From Planctomycetota bacterium (GTDB taxonomy: Bacteria; Planctomycetota; Phycisphaerae; Phycisphaerales; SM1A02): 64,000 nucleotides of DNA. Of this stretch, positions 8,532 through 17,231 are shown in pieces; the first letter of the stretch is position 1, and each line of letters starts with the position of its first letter. The stretch lies in contig RFON01000007.1 in assembly GCA_009926625.1 (NCBI GenBank), positions 1-64,000 on the forward strand, written 5' to 3'. The notes below the pieces were generated by a model, which was not told the origin of the DNA, ran no database searches, and saw only the letters and a list, made by a program, of their open reading frames with translations. A program made the position numbers and the translations under genes.

Positions 8532-10480
8532 GCCAATACCCTGAATGTCGCCAGTGCGAGCGCGTATGCGGCGATGGACATGAACGCGAGTTGGCCGATC
8601 GCCCACTTCCAACTGCCGGTTTCGCGGGCGACGACCGCCACCGTCGGTAGGCACTGCAGCGCAAGCACGAAAAAGACGAGCAGGGACGCGCTCGTGGCAG
8701 TCGAGAAGAGGAGAGTGCCGTCGTCGCGCTTTGCACTGCGCACGACATCGAGCGTGGTGCCATCGCCGCTCTCGGCATCGCTGCCCGCTCCAGTCAGCAC
8801 GAAGACGGTCGTTGTGAACACCTCTCGCGCGAGGAAACTCGTCAGCACCGCCACGGTGAGTTGCCGATCAAGCCCAATCGGCGCAAAGATCGGCTCGAGC
8901 GCGCGACCAGCCGTTCCCGCGAAGGAGCCCGATTGCTGCGCTTGCTGCTCGATGCGTGCTGCGCGCAGGTCAAGCGCGTCGGCGGTAGCGGGGTCCTGCA
9001 GCTTCAGTTGCGACGCCTGCGCGCGAAGTTCCGTCGCGCTCTCGGGCGGCTGCACGACGGGATGCGCGCTCAGCCACCACATCACGACTGCGATCGCCAG
9101 GATGACGCTGCCCGCGTTCCGCAGGAACAGCAAGCCGCGGTCGAGCGAAACGCGCGCTGCCTGTGCGATGCTTGGAAGGCGGTAGGCGGGGAGTTCGAGC
9201 AGCATCGGAGTCGGCGATCCTCGCAGAACGCTGCGGCCAACGAGTGCCGCGGTCGCAATGCCGGCGACCGCGCCGAGTGCGTAGCACGAAATGAACGCTG
9301 CGCCTGCAGCCCAGGGTCGGCCGACGAACAGCAGGGTGGTCAGCAGCGCGTACACGGGAACGCGCGCGCTGCAACTCATGAAGGGAATCGCCATGATGGT
9401 GGCGATCCGATCGCGCCGACTCGGGATCAGGCGCGTCGCCATCACCGCCGGCAGTGCGCACGCATGTGCCGACAGGAGCGGCATGAACGCCTGCCCAGGC
9501 AGTCCAAAGCGGCGCATGATTCGGTCGATGGCAAACGCAGCGCGAGCGAGGTAGCCCGAGTCCTCGAGCAGCGCGAGAAGGAAGAACAGCAGCAGGATCT
9601 GCGGAAGGAAGACCACGGTGGCAGCGACACCGCCGATCACGCCGTTCACTATCAAGTCTTGAAGGATCCCCGTGGGGATGGCGCGTTGGGCAACTCCGCC
9701 GAGCGATGCAAAGAGCAGGTCAACCCATTCCATCGGATATTGCGCAAGCCAGAAGATCGCTGCAAACAGCATCGCCATGACACCTGCAAAGAGCAGAATC
9801 CCAAGCCTTGGATGCGTGAAGGCCCAGTCGAGCCTGTCGTGCAGCTGCGTGTGGCTCGCACGCTGCAGGCTGCCGGCGACAATGGCATCGAGCACCGATG
9901 CAGACCAGCGCGCACTCGCCGCAGACCCAGGCTCGCCGTTTGGAAGCTCGATCTCAGGCGCAGGCCGAGCCCGCGATGCAAGGGTCGCCGCGAGAGCCGC
10001 TTTCAGTTCATCCATGCCGCTCCCCGTGCGCGCAGACACCGGCACGACAGGAACGCCGAGCACGCGACTTGCCTGCGCTGCATCGATGTGCAGTCCGCGT
10101 CGCTGTGCCAAGTCGATCATGTTGACGGCAATGACAGTCGGAAGTCCACGCCGCAATGCGCTCGCTGCGAACTGCAGATTGCGCGGCAGGTTGTTCGCGT
10201 CCACGACGACGAGCGCGGCATCAGGCCGCCCATCGCCGATCCGTCCGTCGAGACAATCTGCACAAACAGCACTTTCAGGAAGTTCAAGCCGCAGGCTGTA
10301 GATGCCAGGCAGGTCAATGATGGTGACTTCGGCGCCGCTTGAAATCGCACAGGTGCCCACCTGATGCTCCACCGTGCTGCCAGGAAAGTTCGCAGTCTTT
10401 GAACGCAACCCGCACAGGCGGTTGAACAGCGAACTCTTCCCGGTGTTCGGGTTGCCGAGCAGGGCGACGCGCTTGCTCAC
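8528..10480 (-). CDS. feoB: Ferrous iron transporter FeoB
   Basis: An inner-membrane Fe(II) importer of 650 residues. The N-terminal G domain shows GNPNTGKS (9-16), FPGSTVE, DLPG and NMID. A membrane domain follows with the two Gate regions; the part beginning CSARVPVYALLTT and the region around SFLAREVFTTTVFVL carry the Cys and Gly-rich signature of FeoB channels. The start is GTG at 10480, overlapping the feoA stop as GTGA. It is therefore translated behind feoA from the Fur-like regulated promoter and followed by the small Cys protein: feoA-feoB-small protein. Confidence 0.95.
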   Translation of the reverse strand: MSKRVALLGNPNTGKSSLFNRLCGLRSKTANFPGSTVEHQVGTCAISSGAEVTIIDLPGIYSLRLELPESAVCADCLDGRIGDGRPDAALVVVDANNLPRNLQFAASALRRGLPTVIAVNMIDLAQRRGLHIDAAQASRVLGVPVVPVSARTGSGMDELKAALAATLASRARPAPEIELPNGEPGSAASARWSASVLDAIVAGSLQRASHTQLHDRLDWAFTHPRLGILLFAGVMAMLFAAIFWLAQYPMEWVDLLFASLGGVAQRAIPTGILQDLIVNGVIGGVAATVVFLPQILLLFFLLALLEDSGYLARAAFAIDRIMRRFGLPGQAFMPLLSAHACALPAVMATRLIPSRRDRIATIMAIPFMSCSARVPVYALLTTLLFVGRPWAAGAAFISCYALGAVAGIATAALVGRSVLRGSPTPMLLELPAYRLPSIAQAARVSLDRGLLFLRNAGSVILAIAVVMWWLSAHPVVQPPESATELRAQASQLKLQDPATADALDLRAARIEQQAQQSGSFAGTAGRALEPIFAPIGLDRQLTVAVLTSFLAREVFTTTVFVLTGAGSDAESGDGTTLDVVRSAKRDDGTLLFSTATSASLLVFFVLALQCLPTVAVVARETGSWKWAIGQLAFMSIAAYALALATFRVLA

Positions 10481-10737
10481 GGCTGCTCGGGAAGGACAGG
10501 CGTCACAAGTATTCGCTGGGCGATCTCATCCGGCAGCCCAAGCCGCGTCTGATCGATCTGGATGATGCAGGGCGTGCCCGGTTTGCACACGCGCACCTCG
10601 CAGCGTTCGCCCATGCCCATTGCAGACAGGAGGCAGCGCTCCGATTCGGGGAGCGCATCGAGCGCCGAACACTCCACGGTCGCGCGTTGTCCGCGTGCGA
10701 GTTGACTGAGCGGGATTCGGACGGGGGCACGCTCCAC
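10477..10737 (-). CDS. feoA: Ferrous iron transport protein FeoA
   Basis: A small SH3-like cytoplasmic protein required for FeoB activity. With the GTG start at 10737 it is 86 residues, the normal FeoA size. It carries the typical pattern IPLSQLARGQRATV, then ERCLLSAMGMGERCEVRV, then LGLPDEIAQRILV. A longer reading from ATG 10788 or 10809 exists, but it would place the promoter and operator inside the gene. The GTG lies seven bases after the proposed -10, so the message may be leaderless. The stop overlaps the feoB start (GTGA). Confidence 0.85.
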   Translation of the reverse strand: MERAPVRIPLSQLARGQRATVECSALDALPESERCLLSAMGMGERCEVRVCKPGTPCIIQIDQTRLGLPDEIAQRILVTPVLPEQP

Positions 10738-10743
10738 CCGATC

Positions 10744-10772
10744 ATCGTATTGAGACTGAGTCTCAACTGCAA
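10744..10772 (-). promoter_or_regulatory. feoA promoter with operator-filled spacer
   Basis: On the minus strand, TTGCAG (10772-10767) and TACGAT (10749-10744) are separated by exactly 17 bases, and those 17 bases are the palindrome listed separately. The first base of the GTG start is seven bases after the -10. The promoter is inferred from the sequence only. Confidence 0.55.
10750..10766 (-). promoter_or_regulatory. Fur-box-like palindrome, feoA operator
   Basis: TTGAGACTGAGTCTCAA is an inverted repeat with 7-bp arms and a 3-bp centre. The TGAGAnTnAnTCTCA-like layout resembles Fur operators. Lying between the -35 and -10 of an iron uptake operon, it would block RNA polymerase when iron is plentiful. 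The divergent permease gene starts 47 bp away and could also be affected. Confidence 0.6.
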
Positions 10773-10812
10773 TTGCCGCTGTCAGCATCGGCGGCGATCC
10801 GATACTCATGTG

Positions 10813-12183
10813 ATGATGGTCAAAGGCTTTGCCAACGAGGCACTTGCGGGAGCCACCACCTTCGTGGCGATGGTGGTGGTCATGGCGGTGCTGCCTGATG
10901 TGCTTTGCGGTCAAGCACTTGGCACGGCGACGGGCTTCGTTCCTGATGCGGTGGTGTGGTCGACAGCGATTGCCGTTGCCGCGGGCTGCGTGCTCATGGG
11001 CACGATCGGTCGGCTGCCGATCGCGGTGGGGCCGACCTACGGGCAGGCGTTCTTCCTGGTGCTGACGATGATTCCTGCGGCGGTTGCAGCAGGCAGCGCG
11101 GACCCATGGCGAACGGCGCTCGGTGCAACATTCGTTGCCGGAGTCGTTCTGCTGCTTCTGTCACTTGCAGGTCTTCGAACCGTCGTGCTGCGAGCGGTCG
11201 ATGCACAGTTGCAGACTGCCATCGGCTGCGGCATCGGGCTCCTGATTGCAACGATGGGGCTTCGCGCGGCTGGCATCATCGCGCCGGGTGCTGGTGCGTT
11301 TCGCCTCATCATCGACCTCCGCTCGCCCGATGTGATTGTGTGCATCATCGGGATCGTGACGGCAGGCGTCATGCAGGCACGCGGTTGGCGGACAGCGCTC
11401 CTGTTCGCAACCGCTGTGGCGTTCGCATGCGCATGGCTCCTTCGTTCGCTTGTGCCGTCGATGTTGCCGCAGTGGGCGGCATCGGATGCGTGGACCGCGT
11501 CACAGATTCTGGGGGCCACTGTCCCAACCGGCGCGATGGGGCTTCCCGCGCAGCACTTCGAGGGGCTGCTCTCGCTCGATGTCGTCGGGGCCTTGGCGCC
11601 GCAGATGTGGGCGCCCACGCTGCTCCTGATCTTCAGCATGCTGTGCGACTCGACGACCGGACTTCTCGCCCTCATGCATCATGGAGGGTTCATTTCAAGC
11701 AACGACGATCCGCCCGTGCGGCGCGCCATGATCGCCGACTCACTGTCCACATGTGCGTCGTCACTGCTCGGGGTCAGCGCGTGCGGCGCCTATGCCGAAA
11801 GCAACGCAGGCATTGCAGCGGGTGGGCGAAGCGGCACGACCGCGATCGTCGCGGGAGTGCTGATGCTCGCGGCGCTTGCGTTCGCACCGATCGTCGAGGC
11901 GCTCGGCAACTATCCGCCCGCCAGTGCGCCGGTCTTGGTACTCGTCGGCGCAGCCATGGCCAGCCAACTGCGGCGGCTTCAATGGAACGATTCGGCCGCG
12001 TCCGTGCCGATGCTGCTCGTGATCGTCGGCATCCCGTTGACTTCATCGATTGCCGACAGCATGGCCGCAGCACTTCTTGCAAGCCCGGTCTTGAAAGTCG
12101 TCTCGGGACGCGCGCGAGAAACAAGCCTGCTTGGATGGCTGCTTGCGGCCGCCATGGCCGCCTACTTCACTTGGCTTCGGTAG
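10813..12183 (+). CDS. AzgA-type purine (NCS2 family) permease
   Basis: A 456-residue inner-membrane protein with about 12 hydrophobic segments. Features of the AzgA/GhxP branch are TAIGCGIGLLIATMGL, the segment around FSMLCDSTTGLLAL (the position of the substrate-binding FDTVGTL), and ADSLSTCASSLLGVSACGAYAESNAGIAAGGRSG, which matches the conserved TSYIES-AAGVAAGGRTG region. It should import adenine, guanine or hypoxanthine, but the key FDT motif is altered (CDS), so the substrate is uncertain. I chose ATG 10813; ATG 10816 or GTG 10810 are close alternatives. It is divergent from feoA. Codons near the end contain the 72-bp sequence duplicated at 4550. The stop overlaps the BFD gene tail to tail by 22 bp. 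Confidence 0.82.
   Translation: MMVKGFANEALAGATTFVAMVVVMAVLPDVLCGQALGTATGFVPDAVVWSTAIAVAAGCVLMGTIGRLPIAVGPTYGQAFFLVLTMIPAAVAAGSADPWRTALGATFVAGVVLLLLSLAGLRTVVLRAVDAQLQTAIGCGIGLLIATMGLRAAGIIAPGAGAFRLIIDLRSPDVIVCIIGIVTAGVMQARGWRTALLFATAVAFACAWLLRSLVPSMLPQWAASDAWTASQILGATVPTGAMGLPAQHFEGLLSLDVVGALAPQMWAPTLLLIFSMLCDSTTGLLALMHHGGFISSNDDPPVRRAMIADSLSTCASSLLGVSACGAYAESNAGIAAGGRSGTTAIVAGVLMLAALAFAPIVEALGNYPPASAPVLVLVGAAMASQLRRLQWNDSAASVPMLLVIVGIPLTSSIADSMAAALLASPVLKVVSGRARETSLLGWLLAAAMAAYFTWLR
12070..12141 (+). repeat. 72-bp exact direct repeat, copy B (likely source)
   Basis: Identical to 4550-4621. It lies in frame inside the permease gene and encodes a natural C-terminal stretch of the protein, ALLASPVLKVVSGRARETS followed by LLGWL. 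Confidence 0.95.
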
Positions 12184-12416
12184 TCCGCGCGGCGCTTCGC
12201 GTACTCGGACGGCTCCATGTCGACATCGATCGGCTTCCCATCGATCCACTGCGCATGCAATTTCTCGAGGAATGGCACGCACCAGTGGCATCCCGTGCCT
12301 GCGCCGTGGCACTGTGACAGTTCGCTCGCCACCCGCGGGCGCTCACACTCCAGATAGGTCGTGAGCTTCCGCAGGCTCACGCGGAAACAAAGGCAGACAT
12401 GATCGTCAGGCAGCAT
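12162..12416 (-). CDS. BFD-like [2Fe-2S]-binding small protein
   Basis: An 84-residue protein with the bacterioferritin-associated ferredoxin pattern. CLC is at residues 8-10, and about 30 residues later GAGTGCHWC provides the second Cys pair, so C-x-C and C-x2-C would hold one [2Fe-2S] cluster. The loop contains one additional Cys (SQCHGAG). BFD proteins pass electrons to bacterioferritin or act as modules of larger oxidoreductases. Near feoAB it fits an iron storage or mobilisation role, but no bacterioferritin is present. It follows the 12423-13385 gene by only 6 bases, so the two share a transcript. Confidence 0.8.
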   Translation of the reverse strand: MLPDDHVCLCFRVSLRKLTTYLECERPRVASELSQCHGAGTGCHWCVPFLEKLHAQWIDGKPIDVDMEPSEYAKRRADYRSQVK

Positions 12417-12422
12417 CCGCCG

Positions 12423-13385
12423 TCACTCGGCGGACGGACGCAACTGCAGTCCTTGGACTCGCCAATCGGAAACACAGAGTGGACCGACCACATGACCGTT
12501 GCGGTCCCAGCGGTCATCGCGCTCATGTTCTGGGGAAAACGACAGCCGCGGATCCATGATGCCCACGAGGGTGAATACGCCTGTGCCTGAAGCCAAATCC
12601 AGCGAAGCCAGTCCGTCTGAAGGCATGTCGACTTCGAAGGTGTAGTCAATTCCATCCGCGGACTTCGCGTCCACGGCACAGAACAGCGACACTCCACCCG
12701 GCACCGTACGCGATGCAGTCACCCGAAGGACTCGCACCTGCCACTCGATTGGCTGACTCAAGATCCTGTTCTGTCCAACAGCCCATCGCTTGATGGCAAG
12801 CGAGTGGTCGTCGTAGTCGGATGCCATCCGAGGCTGCGGCGGAACCGCCACGCCGAAGCGATCCGCATACCGCGCGCGTAACTCAAGCAGGAATTCGGTC
12901 GGCGATGCAAATGGATCGTCGGGTCGCTTCGACGCCGACGTTATCGCAGGAGCCGGCGAGTCCGTCTGCGGCTTCAGGTCAGCCGTCGCTGCGGGCATTG
13001 CTGCATCAGCGTTCGCATCGGCAGTCGTGGGCTCGTTCGCTCCGTCGGCCGAGGCAGCATCCACCTCAGCCCCAGCCTCAGCCCCAGCCTCTGCCTCAGC
13101 ACCCGCTGGTCGTCCAGCCTGCAGGCGTTCTATCTCCTTGTTCTGGCGTTCGATGGTCTGCTCAAGACTGCGCACACGGGCATCGATAGCCTGCGATTGG
13201 GCGCGCAGTTGCTCAAGGATGCGCGCAAGATCCTCCTGCTGCGCGGGCGTTGGTGGTTGGCTCGCGCTACGAGGTGCGCCAGCTGGGCGCTCCACATCAG
13301 GCTGCTGGGCAAGGGCACTCGCTGCGGGCGTCAAGCAAAGGAGTCCAACCGCGGCGAACCTCCGAACAGCAGAAAACCAGTGCAT
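12423..13385 (-). CDS. Exported coiled-coil protein of unknown function
   Basis: A 320-residue protein with a signal peptide (residues 1-26, cleavage near SALAQQ), then a coiled coil (about 45-90, RSLEQTIERQNKEIERLQ). A low-complexity Ala/Glu/Asp linker (AEAGAEAGAEVD, from a 12-bp tandem repeat in the DNA) follows, then a folded C-terminal domain from about residue 165. I do not recognise that domain. The architecture suggests a periplasmic protein that oligomerises through the coiled coil. It is divergent from the 13406 gene over an unusually short promoter region. Confidence 0.75.
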   Translation of the reverse strand: MHWFSAVRRFAAVGLLCLTPAASALAQQPDVERPAGAPRSASQPPTPAQQEDLARILEQLRAQSQAIDARVRSLEQTIERQNKEIERLQAGRPAGAEAEAGAEAGAEVDAASADGANEPTTADANADAAMPAATADLKPQTDSPAPAITSASKRPDDPFASPTEFLLELRARYADRFGVAVPPQPRMASDYDDHSLAIKRWAVGQNRILSQPIEWQVRVLRVTASRTVPGGVSLFCAVDAKSADGIDYTFEVDMPSDGLASLDLASGTGVFTLVGIMDPRLSFSPEHERDDRWDRNGHVVGPLCVSDWRVQGLQLRPSAE

Positions 13386-13391
13386 CGGACC

Positions 13392-13397
13392 TATGCT
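13392..13397 (+). promoter_or_regulatory. -10 hexamer TATGCT for the 13406 gene
   Basis: TATGCT ends five bases before GTG 13403 and eight before ATG 13406. It overlaps the opposite-strand -10 (13393-13398) in five of six bases. Confidence 0.5.
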
Positions 13398-13398
13398 A
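13393..13398 (-). promoter_or_regulatory. -10 hexamer TAGCAT for the 13385 gene
   Basis: On the minus strand, TAGCAT ends seven bases before the ATG at 13385. It overlaps the plus-strand TATGCT, so only one polymerase could occupy the site at a time. Confidence 0.5.
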
Positions 13399-13405
13399 CA
13401 CCGTG

Positions 13406-15268
13406 ATGGGCAGTACCGATCCGATCCTCTCCATCGTGCGACGCGCTCGTCGCCGCATTGGCTTGCAGTCCGTGCTGTCTCGCTTCGCCGTGGCAGCGCT
13501 CTGGGTCGGCGCCTCGCTGCTCATCCTTGTCTGCGCATCGAAAGGTCTCGCCGCATGGTGGCCGGATCTGGGCGCGCGTGGCTGGTGGTTCCCCGTGCTT
13601 CTCGGACTTGCATTCGCTGGACTCGCATTGGCGCTTGTGCTGACACGCGGGCACCGACCTTCAGATGTCGCTGTTGCATCGTTGGTGGATGTGCAGCTGA
13701 AGTTGCATGATCGATTGTCGACGGCGATGGCGGTGGCTGGTCGGCAGGATCCGTTTGCGGCTGCAGCGATCGAAGACGGCGTGCGCCTCGCAAGCGATCG
13801 TCGGCTGACGGAGTCCCTCGGTCGGGCGATGCCAGTGCGCTGGCCGAAGAACAGTTGGATTGGCCCGCTGCTGTGCGTGCTTGCCGTCGCCGTGTGGTGG
13901 TTTGTGCCTGGATTGTCGCCGGCGGCAGTCCAAGCGGCGCCCGTGAGCGATCCAGAGTTGGCAGCAGCCGAGTCAGCCGCGCAAATGCAGATTGAGGCGG
14001 TTCAGCAGCAGATCGAGCAGAGCCCTGAGTTGTCAAAGGAACTCGGCGACATCGCGCCTCAGCAGGGCGCGAGCAACGATCCCACCAACGATCGAAAGAC
14101 GCCGGACGAGATTCACCGCGAGACTGCGCGGCGAATGACGGAGCTTTCGCAGAAACTGGATGATGTGCTGTCGAGTGAACGCACCCAGTCGCTTTCAGCG
14201 ATGCGGGATGCGCTCAGCAAGATCGAACCAGGCAAGAGTCCCGAAGTGAAGGCGCTTGCCGAAGCACTCAAGATTGGAGACGCGGCGGCGGCGAGTGAGG
14301 CGATGCAAGAGGTGATGGAACAGATCGCAAGCGGGAAGATGGATGAAGCCACGCGTGAGCAAATGGCCGCCGACCTCGAGCGCCTTGCGCAGCAGATCGC
14401 GGATGCAGCGGACTCGAACGAAGCGCTCCGCGAGGCGCTGGAGTCTGCGGGCATGGACGGCGAACTCGCATCCAACATGGAAGCCGTCGAGGCTGCGCTT
14501 GCTGCGTCAAAGAGCCTCAATGCGGAGCAGAAGGAGCGTCTCCGAAAGGCGATCAAGAGCCAGAAGTCTGCGAACGCGAAGTTGCGGAAACTCTCCGAGT
14601 CCTGCAAGAAGTCCTGTTCCCAGTGCAAGAACGGTGGCAGCAAGAGCAAGGACGGTACGCCTTCATCCGATTCGGAAGACGCAGACAGCGAAGCGGGTGA
14701 GCAGGCCGAAGGGGTGCTCAGTGAAATGGAGGCGGACGCAGAACTGGAGTCCGCGGCAAAGAGCTTGCGGTCACAGTGCCGAAGCGGTCAGTGCCAAGGA
14801 AGTCGCCCTGGACCCGAATCGCGCAAGAGCGGGACTGGGCGTGAGGGCGGCACCAAGGGCGGTGCGATCGGTGAAGGCGATGGAGGCGACGGAACCGATG
14901 CGGTTGCTGCGGAAGTCGCTGGGAAGAAGTCGCAGATGGGTTCCAAGCGGAAGGCGGTGATTGCAAGGCAACTTGTCGATGCGCCACCGTTGGTCGGCGA
15001 GAGTCGCGCCAGGTTGCGGGAGATCGCAGGCGACATCGAGCGCGGCTACGAGGAAGGCACTGACGACGATCCTGTTCCGCCGCACCTGCGCGATCTTCAC
15101 AAGCATTACTTCGGCGACCTGAAGCAGCGGATCGATGCCAAGAGTGCAGGCGGCGCGGCGGGTGGCAGCGGTGGCTCGGGCGGGGGGGCGCCACCAACTT
15201 CACCGAATGTGGACTCGACGGGGAAGCAATCATCGGACAAGGCTCCTTCGGCAGGGAGCAAGCCCTGA
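13406..15268 (+). CDS. Large membrane-anchored coiled-coil protein of the MoxR operon
   Basis: The 620-residue protein has three membrane segments in its first 170 residues (about 28-46, 60-78 and 151-169). A long Glu/Gln/Lys/Ala-rich helical region (about 180-395) follows, then low-complexity Ser/Gly/Lys with two Cys clusters (CKKSCSQCKNGG and RSQCRSGQCQG) and a Gly/Ser tail. The general shape resembles DUF4175-like proteins found before MoxR/DUF58 genes, but that is only a resemblance. ATG 13406 and GTG 13403 are equally possible starts. It is the first gene of the cluster and is followed after 5 bases by moxR. It may be the membrane scaffold on which the MoxR-VWA system works. Confidence 0.75.
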   Translation: MGSTDPILSIVRRARRRIGLQSVLSRFAVAALWVGASLLILVCASKGLAAWWPDLGARGWWFPVLLGLAFAGLALALVLTRGHRPSDVAVASLVDVQLKLHDRLSTAMAVAGRQDPFAAAAIEDGVRLASDRRLTESLGRAMPVRWPKNSWIGPLLCVLAVAVWWFVPGLSPAAVQAAPVSDPELAAAESAAQMQIEAVQQQIEQSPELSKELGDIAPQQGASNDPTNDRKTPDEIHRETARRMTELSQKLDDVLSSERTQSLSAMRDALSKIEPGKSPEVKALAEALKIGDAAAASEAMQEVMEQIASGKMDEATREQMAADLERLAQQIADAADSNEALREALESAGMDGELASNMEAVEAALAASKSLNAEQKERLRKAIKSQKSANAKLRKLSESCKKSCSQCKNGGSKSKDGTPSSDSEDADSEAGEQAEGVLSEMEADAELESAAKSLRSQCRSGQCQGSRPGPESRKSGTGREGGTKGGAIGEGDGGDGTDAVAAEVAGKKSQMGSKRKAVIARQLVDAPPLVGESRARLREIAGDIERGYEEGTDDDPVPPHLRDLHKHYFGDLKQRIDAKSAGGAAGGSGGSGGGAPPTSPNVDSTGKQSSDKAPSAGSKP

Positions 15269-15273
15269 TTGAC

Positions 15274-16329
15274 ATGAGCTCTGCAGACCAACTGCAGTCC
15301 ATCCGCACGAGCGAGGATGTGCGCGCCGCGTGCGAGGCGTTTCGCGTAGTCGCAAGTCGCCTTCGCGAGGAGATCGGTCGCGTGCTGGTTGGGCAGGAGC
15401 AGACCGTCACATCGGTGTTGGTCGCGCTGTTTTCCAATGGCCATGTGCTGCTCGAGGGAGTCCCCGGTCTCGGCAAGACGCTGCTCGTCCGAACCCTCGG
15501 ACAGGCGCTCGGACTCCGTTTCTCGCGAGTGCAGTTCACGCCCGATCTCATGCCCGCCGACATCATCGGGACGCAGATCGTGCTGGATGATCCGCGGACC
15601 AGTCAGCGCCAGTTCGCGTTTCGCCCTGGTCCGATCTTCACGCAAATCCTGTTGGCGGATGAAATCAATCGCGCATCGCCGAAGAGCCAATCCGCGCTGC
15701 TCGAGGCGATGCAGGAACGGTCGATCACCGTGGGCGGCACAACGCACAAGCTTGAACAGCCATTCCTCGTGCTCGCCACGCAGAATCCCATCGAGCAGGA
15801 AGGAACATATCCGTTGCCCGAGGCACAGCTCGACCGCTTCCTCATCAAGGTCATCGTGCCGCCTCCCGAGCGGGATTCACTGAATGAGATCATCGAGCGC
15901 ACGACGGGCGTGCAGTCGAAGGACAACGAAGTGAAGCCGGTGCTGAGTGCATCGCAGATCGCCTGGGCGCAGGGGCTCGCGAGGCTCATCGTGGTCGCGC
16001 CGCATGTGCAGGACTATGCAGTGCGACTGACCTTGGCGACACAGCCTGGCGGTGCATTCTCGCCGGCAGGGATGGAACACCTGATCGCAGTGGGCGCAAG
16101 CCCGCGCGGCGCACAAGCGCTCATGTCCTGCGCCAAGGTGCTGGCGCTCCTTGGCGGTCGCGCCGCGGTGAGCACGCAGGACATCGCTGCGGCCGCGATG
16201 CCCGCACTCCGTCACCGCGTGGTGCGGAGTTTCGAGGCGGAAGCAGCAGGCGTCACGACGGACGCGCTCGTCCAGCAGTTGATCGATGCAACGCCGCGAG
16301 AACTGCAGGCGGCGGGGGAGGCGCGATGA
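15274..16329 (+). CDS. MoxR family AAA+ ATPase
   Basis: A 351-residue AAA+ chaperone-like ATPase. Walker A is GVPGLGKT (62-69), Walker B is ILLADEIN (125-132), followed by a sensor region LATQNPIEQEGTYPLPEAQLDRF, the hallmark of MoxR. MoxR proteins remodel or activate VWA-domain partners, and here a DUF58/VWA gene and a BatA-like VWA gene follow directly. It overlaps the DUF58 gene by ATGA. Confidence 0.95.
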   Translation: MSSADQLQSIRTSEDVRAACEAFRVVASRLREEIGRVLVGQEQTVTSVLVALFSNGHVLLEGVPGLGKTLLVRTLGQALGLRFSRVQFTPDLMPADIIGTQIVLDDPRTSQRQFAFRPGPIFTQILLADEINRASPKSQSALLEAMQERSITVGGTTHKLEQPFLVLATQNPIEQEGTYPLPEAQLDRFLIKVIVPPPERDSLNEIIERTTGVQSKDNEVKPVLSASQIAWAQGLARLIVVAPHVQDYAVRLTLATQPGGAFSPAGMEHLIAVGASPRGAQALMSCAKVLALLGGRAAVSTQDIAAAAMPALRHRVVRSFEAEAAGVTTDALVQQLIDATPRELQAAGEAR

Positions 16330-17231
16330 GCGATCCGCAGACCGTCGATGCATTGCTCGACTCGCGCCTGATGGCGCATCTCGACCGTCTCGACGTGGTG
16401 AGCAAGAAGATCTTCTCGGGCAAGATTCACGGCGAACGCCGCAGCCGCCGACGCGGGCAGTCCGTGGAGTTCGCCGACTTCCGCAACTATTCGCATGGCG
16501 ATGACCTTCGCTTCATCGACTGGAACATCTATGCGCGCCTCGACCGACTCTTCCTGAAGATGTTCCTTGAGGAGGAGGATCTGTCGCTCGTGATCGCGGT
16601 GGATGCGAGCGCATCGATGGACTTTGGAACACCCAACAAGATGCAGTACGCACGGCGGCTGGCGATGGCGCTCGGGTACATCGGCCTGGTCAACAACAAT
16701 CGCGTCAGCCTGTTCGCCTTCGCGGGTGATCGCATCGAAAGGCTGACCGGCTTGCGCGGGCGCAGGCGGACGAGAGAGATGGGGCAGTGGCTGCTCGATG
16801 TGCAGCCCAACGGCGCGGCGGATTTCGCGCAAGCATGTCGCACGATTGCGCTCGGGGGACAGGGTCGTGGGGTGCTGCTCTTGATCAGCGACTTCCTCTT
16901 TCCCGATGGATTCGAGCGTGGACTGCGTTCGGTCGCCGGCCGCGGCTTCGATGTCTACGCATTGCAGTTGCTCGCACCCGACGAGATCGACCCGTCGCGC
17001 CACGGTGTGTTCGGTGACCTGCGGCTCGTCGACTCGGAGAGTGCTGCCGAAATCGAGGTCACTGCCTCGGCTTCGGTCGTCGAGCAGTACCGCGAGCGGC
17101 TCGATGCGCATGTTGCGGCACTGCGGCAGTACTGCGTTCGGCGCAGCATCGCCCACCAAGTCGTGGAGACCTCGATGCAGTTGGAGACGCTTCTGGTGGA
17201 CTACCTGCGCAAGCGAGGATTGCTTGCATGA
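16326..17231 (+). CDS. DUF58/VWA domain protein
   Basis: A 301-residue cytoplasmic protein. The DUF58 signature FADFRNYSHGDDLRFIDWN starts near residue 49 and is followed by LKMFLEEED and a VWA fold with MIDAS motif DASAS (93-97). The usual partner of MoxR. Start and stop both sit in ATGA overlaps with its neighbours, so the three proteins are probably made in fixed ratio. Confidence 0.93.
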   Translation: MSDPQTVDALLDSRLMAHLDRLDVVSKKIFSGKIHGERRSRRRGQSVEFADFRNYSHGDDLRFIDWNIYARLDRLFLKMFLEEEDLSLVIAVDASASMDFGTPNKMQYARRLAMALGYIGLVNNNRVSLFAFAGDRIERLTGLRGRRRTREMGQWLLDVQPNGAADFAQACRTIALGGQGRGVLLLISDFLFPDGFERGLRSVAGRGFDVYALQLLAPDEIDPSRHGVFGDLRLVDSESAAEIEVTASASVVEQYRERLDAHVAALRQYCVRRSIAHQVVETSMQLETLLVDYLRKRGLLA

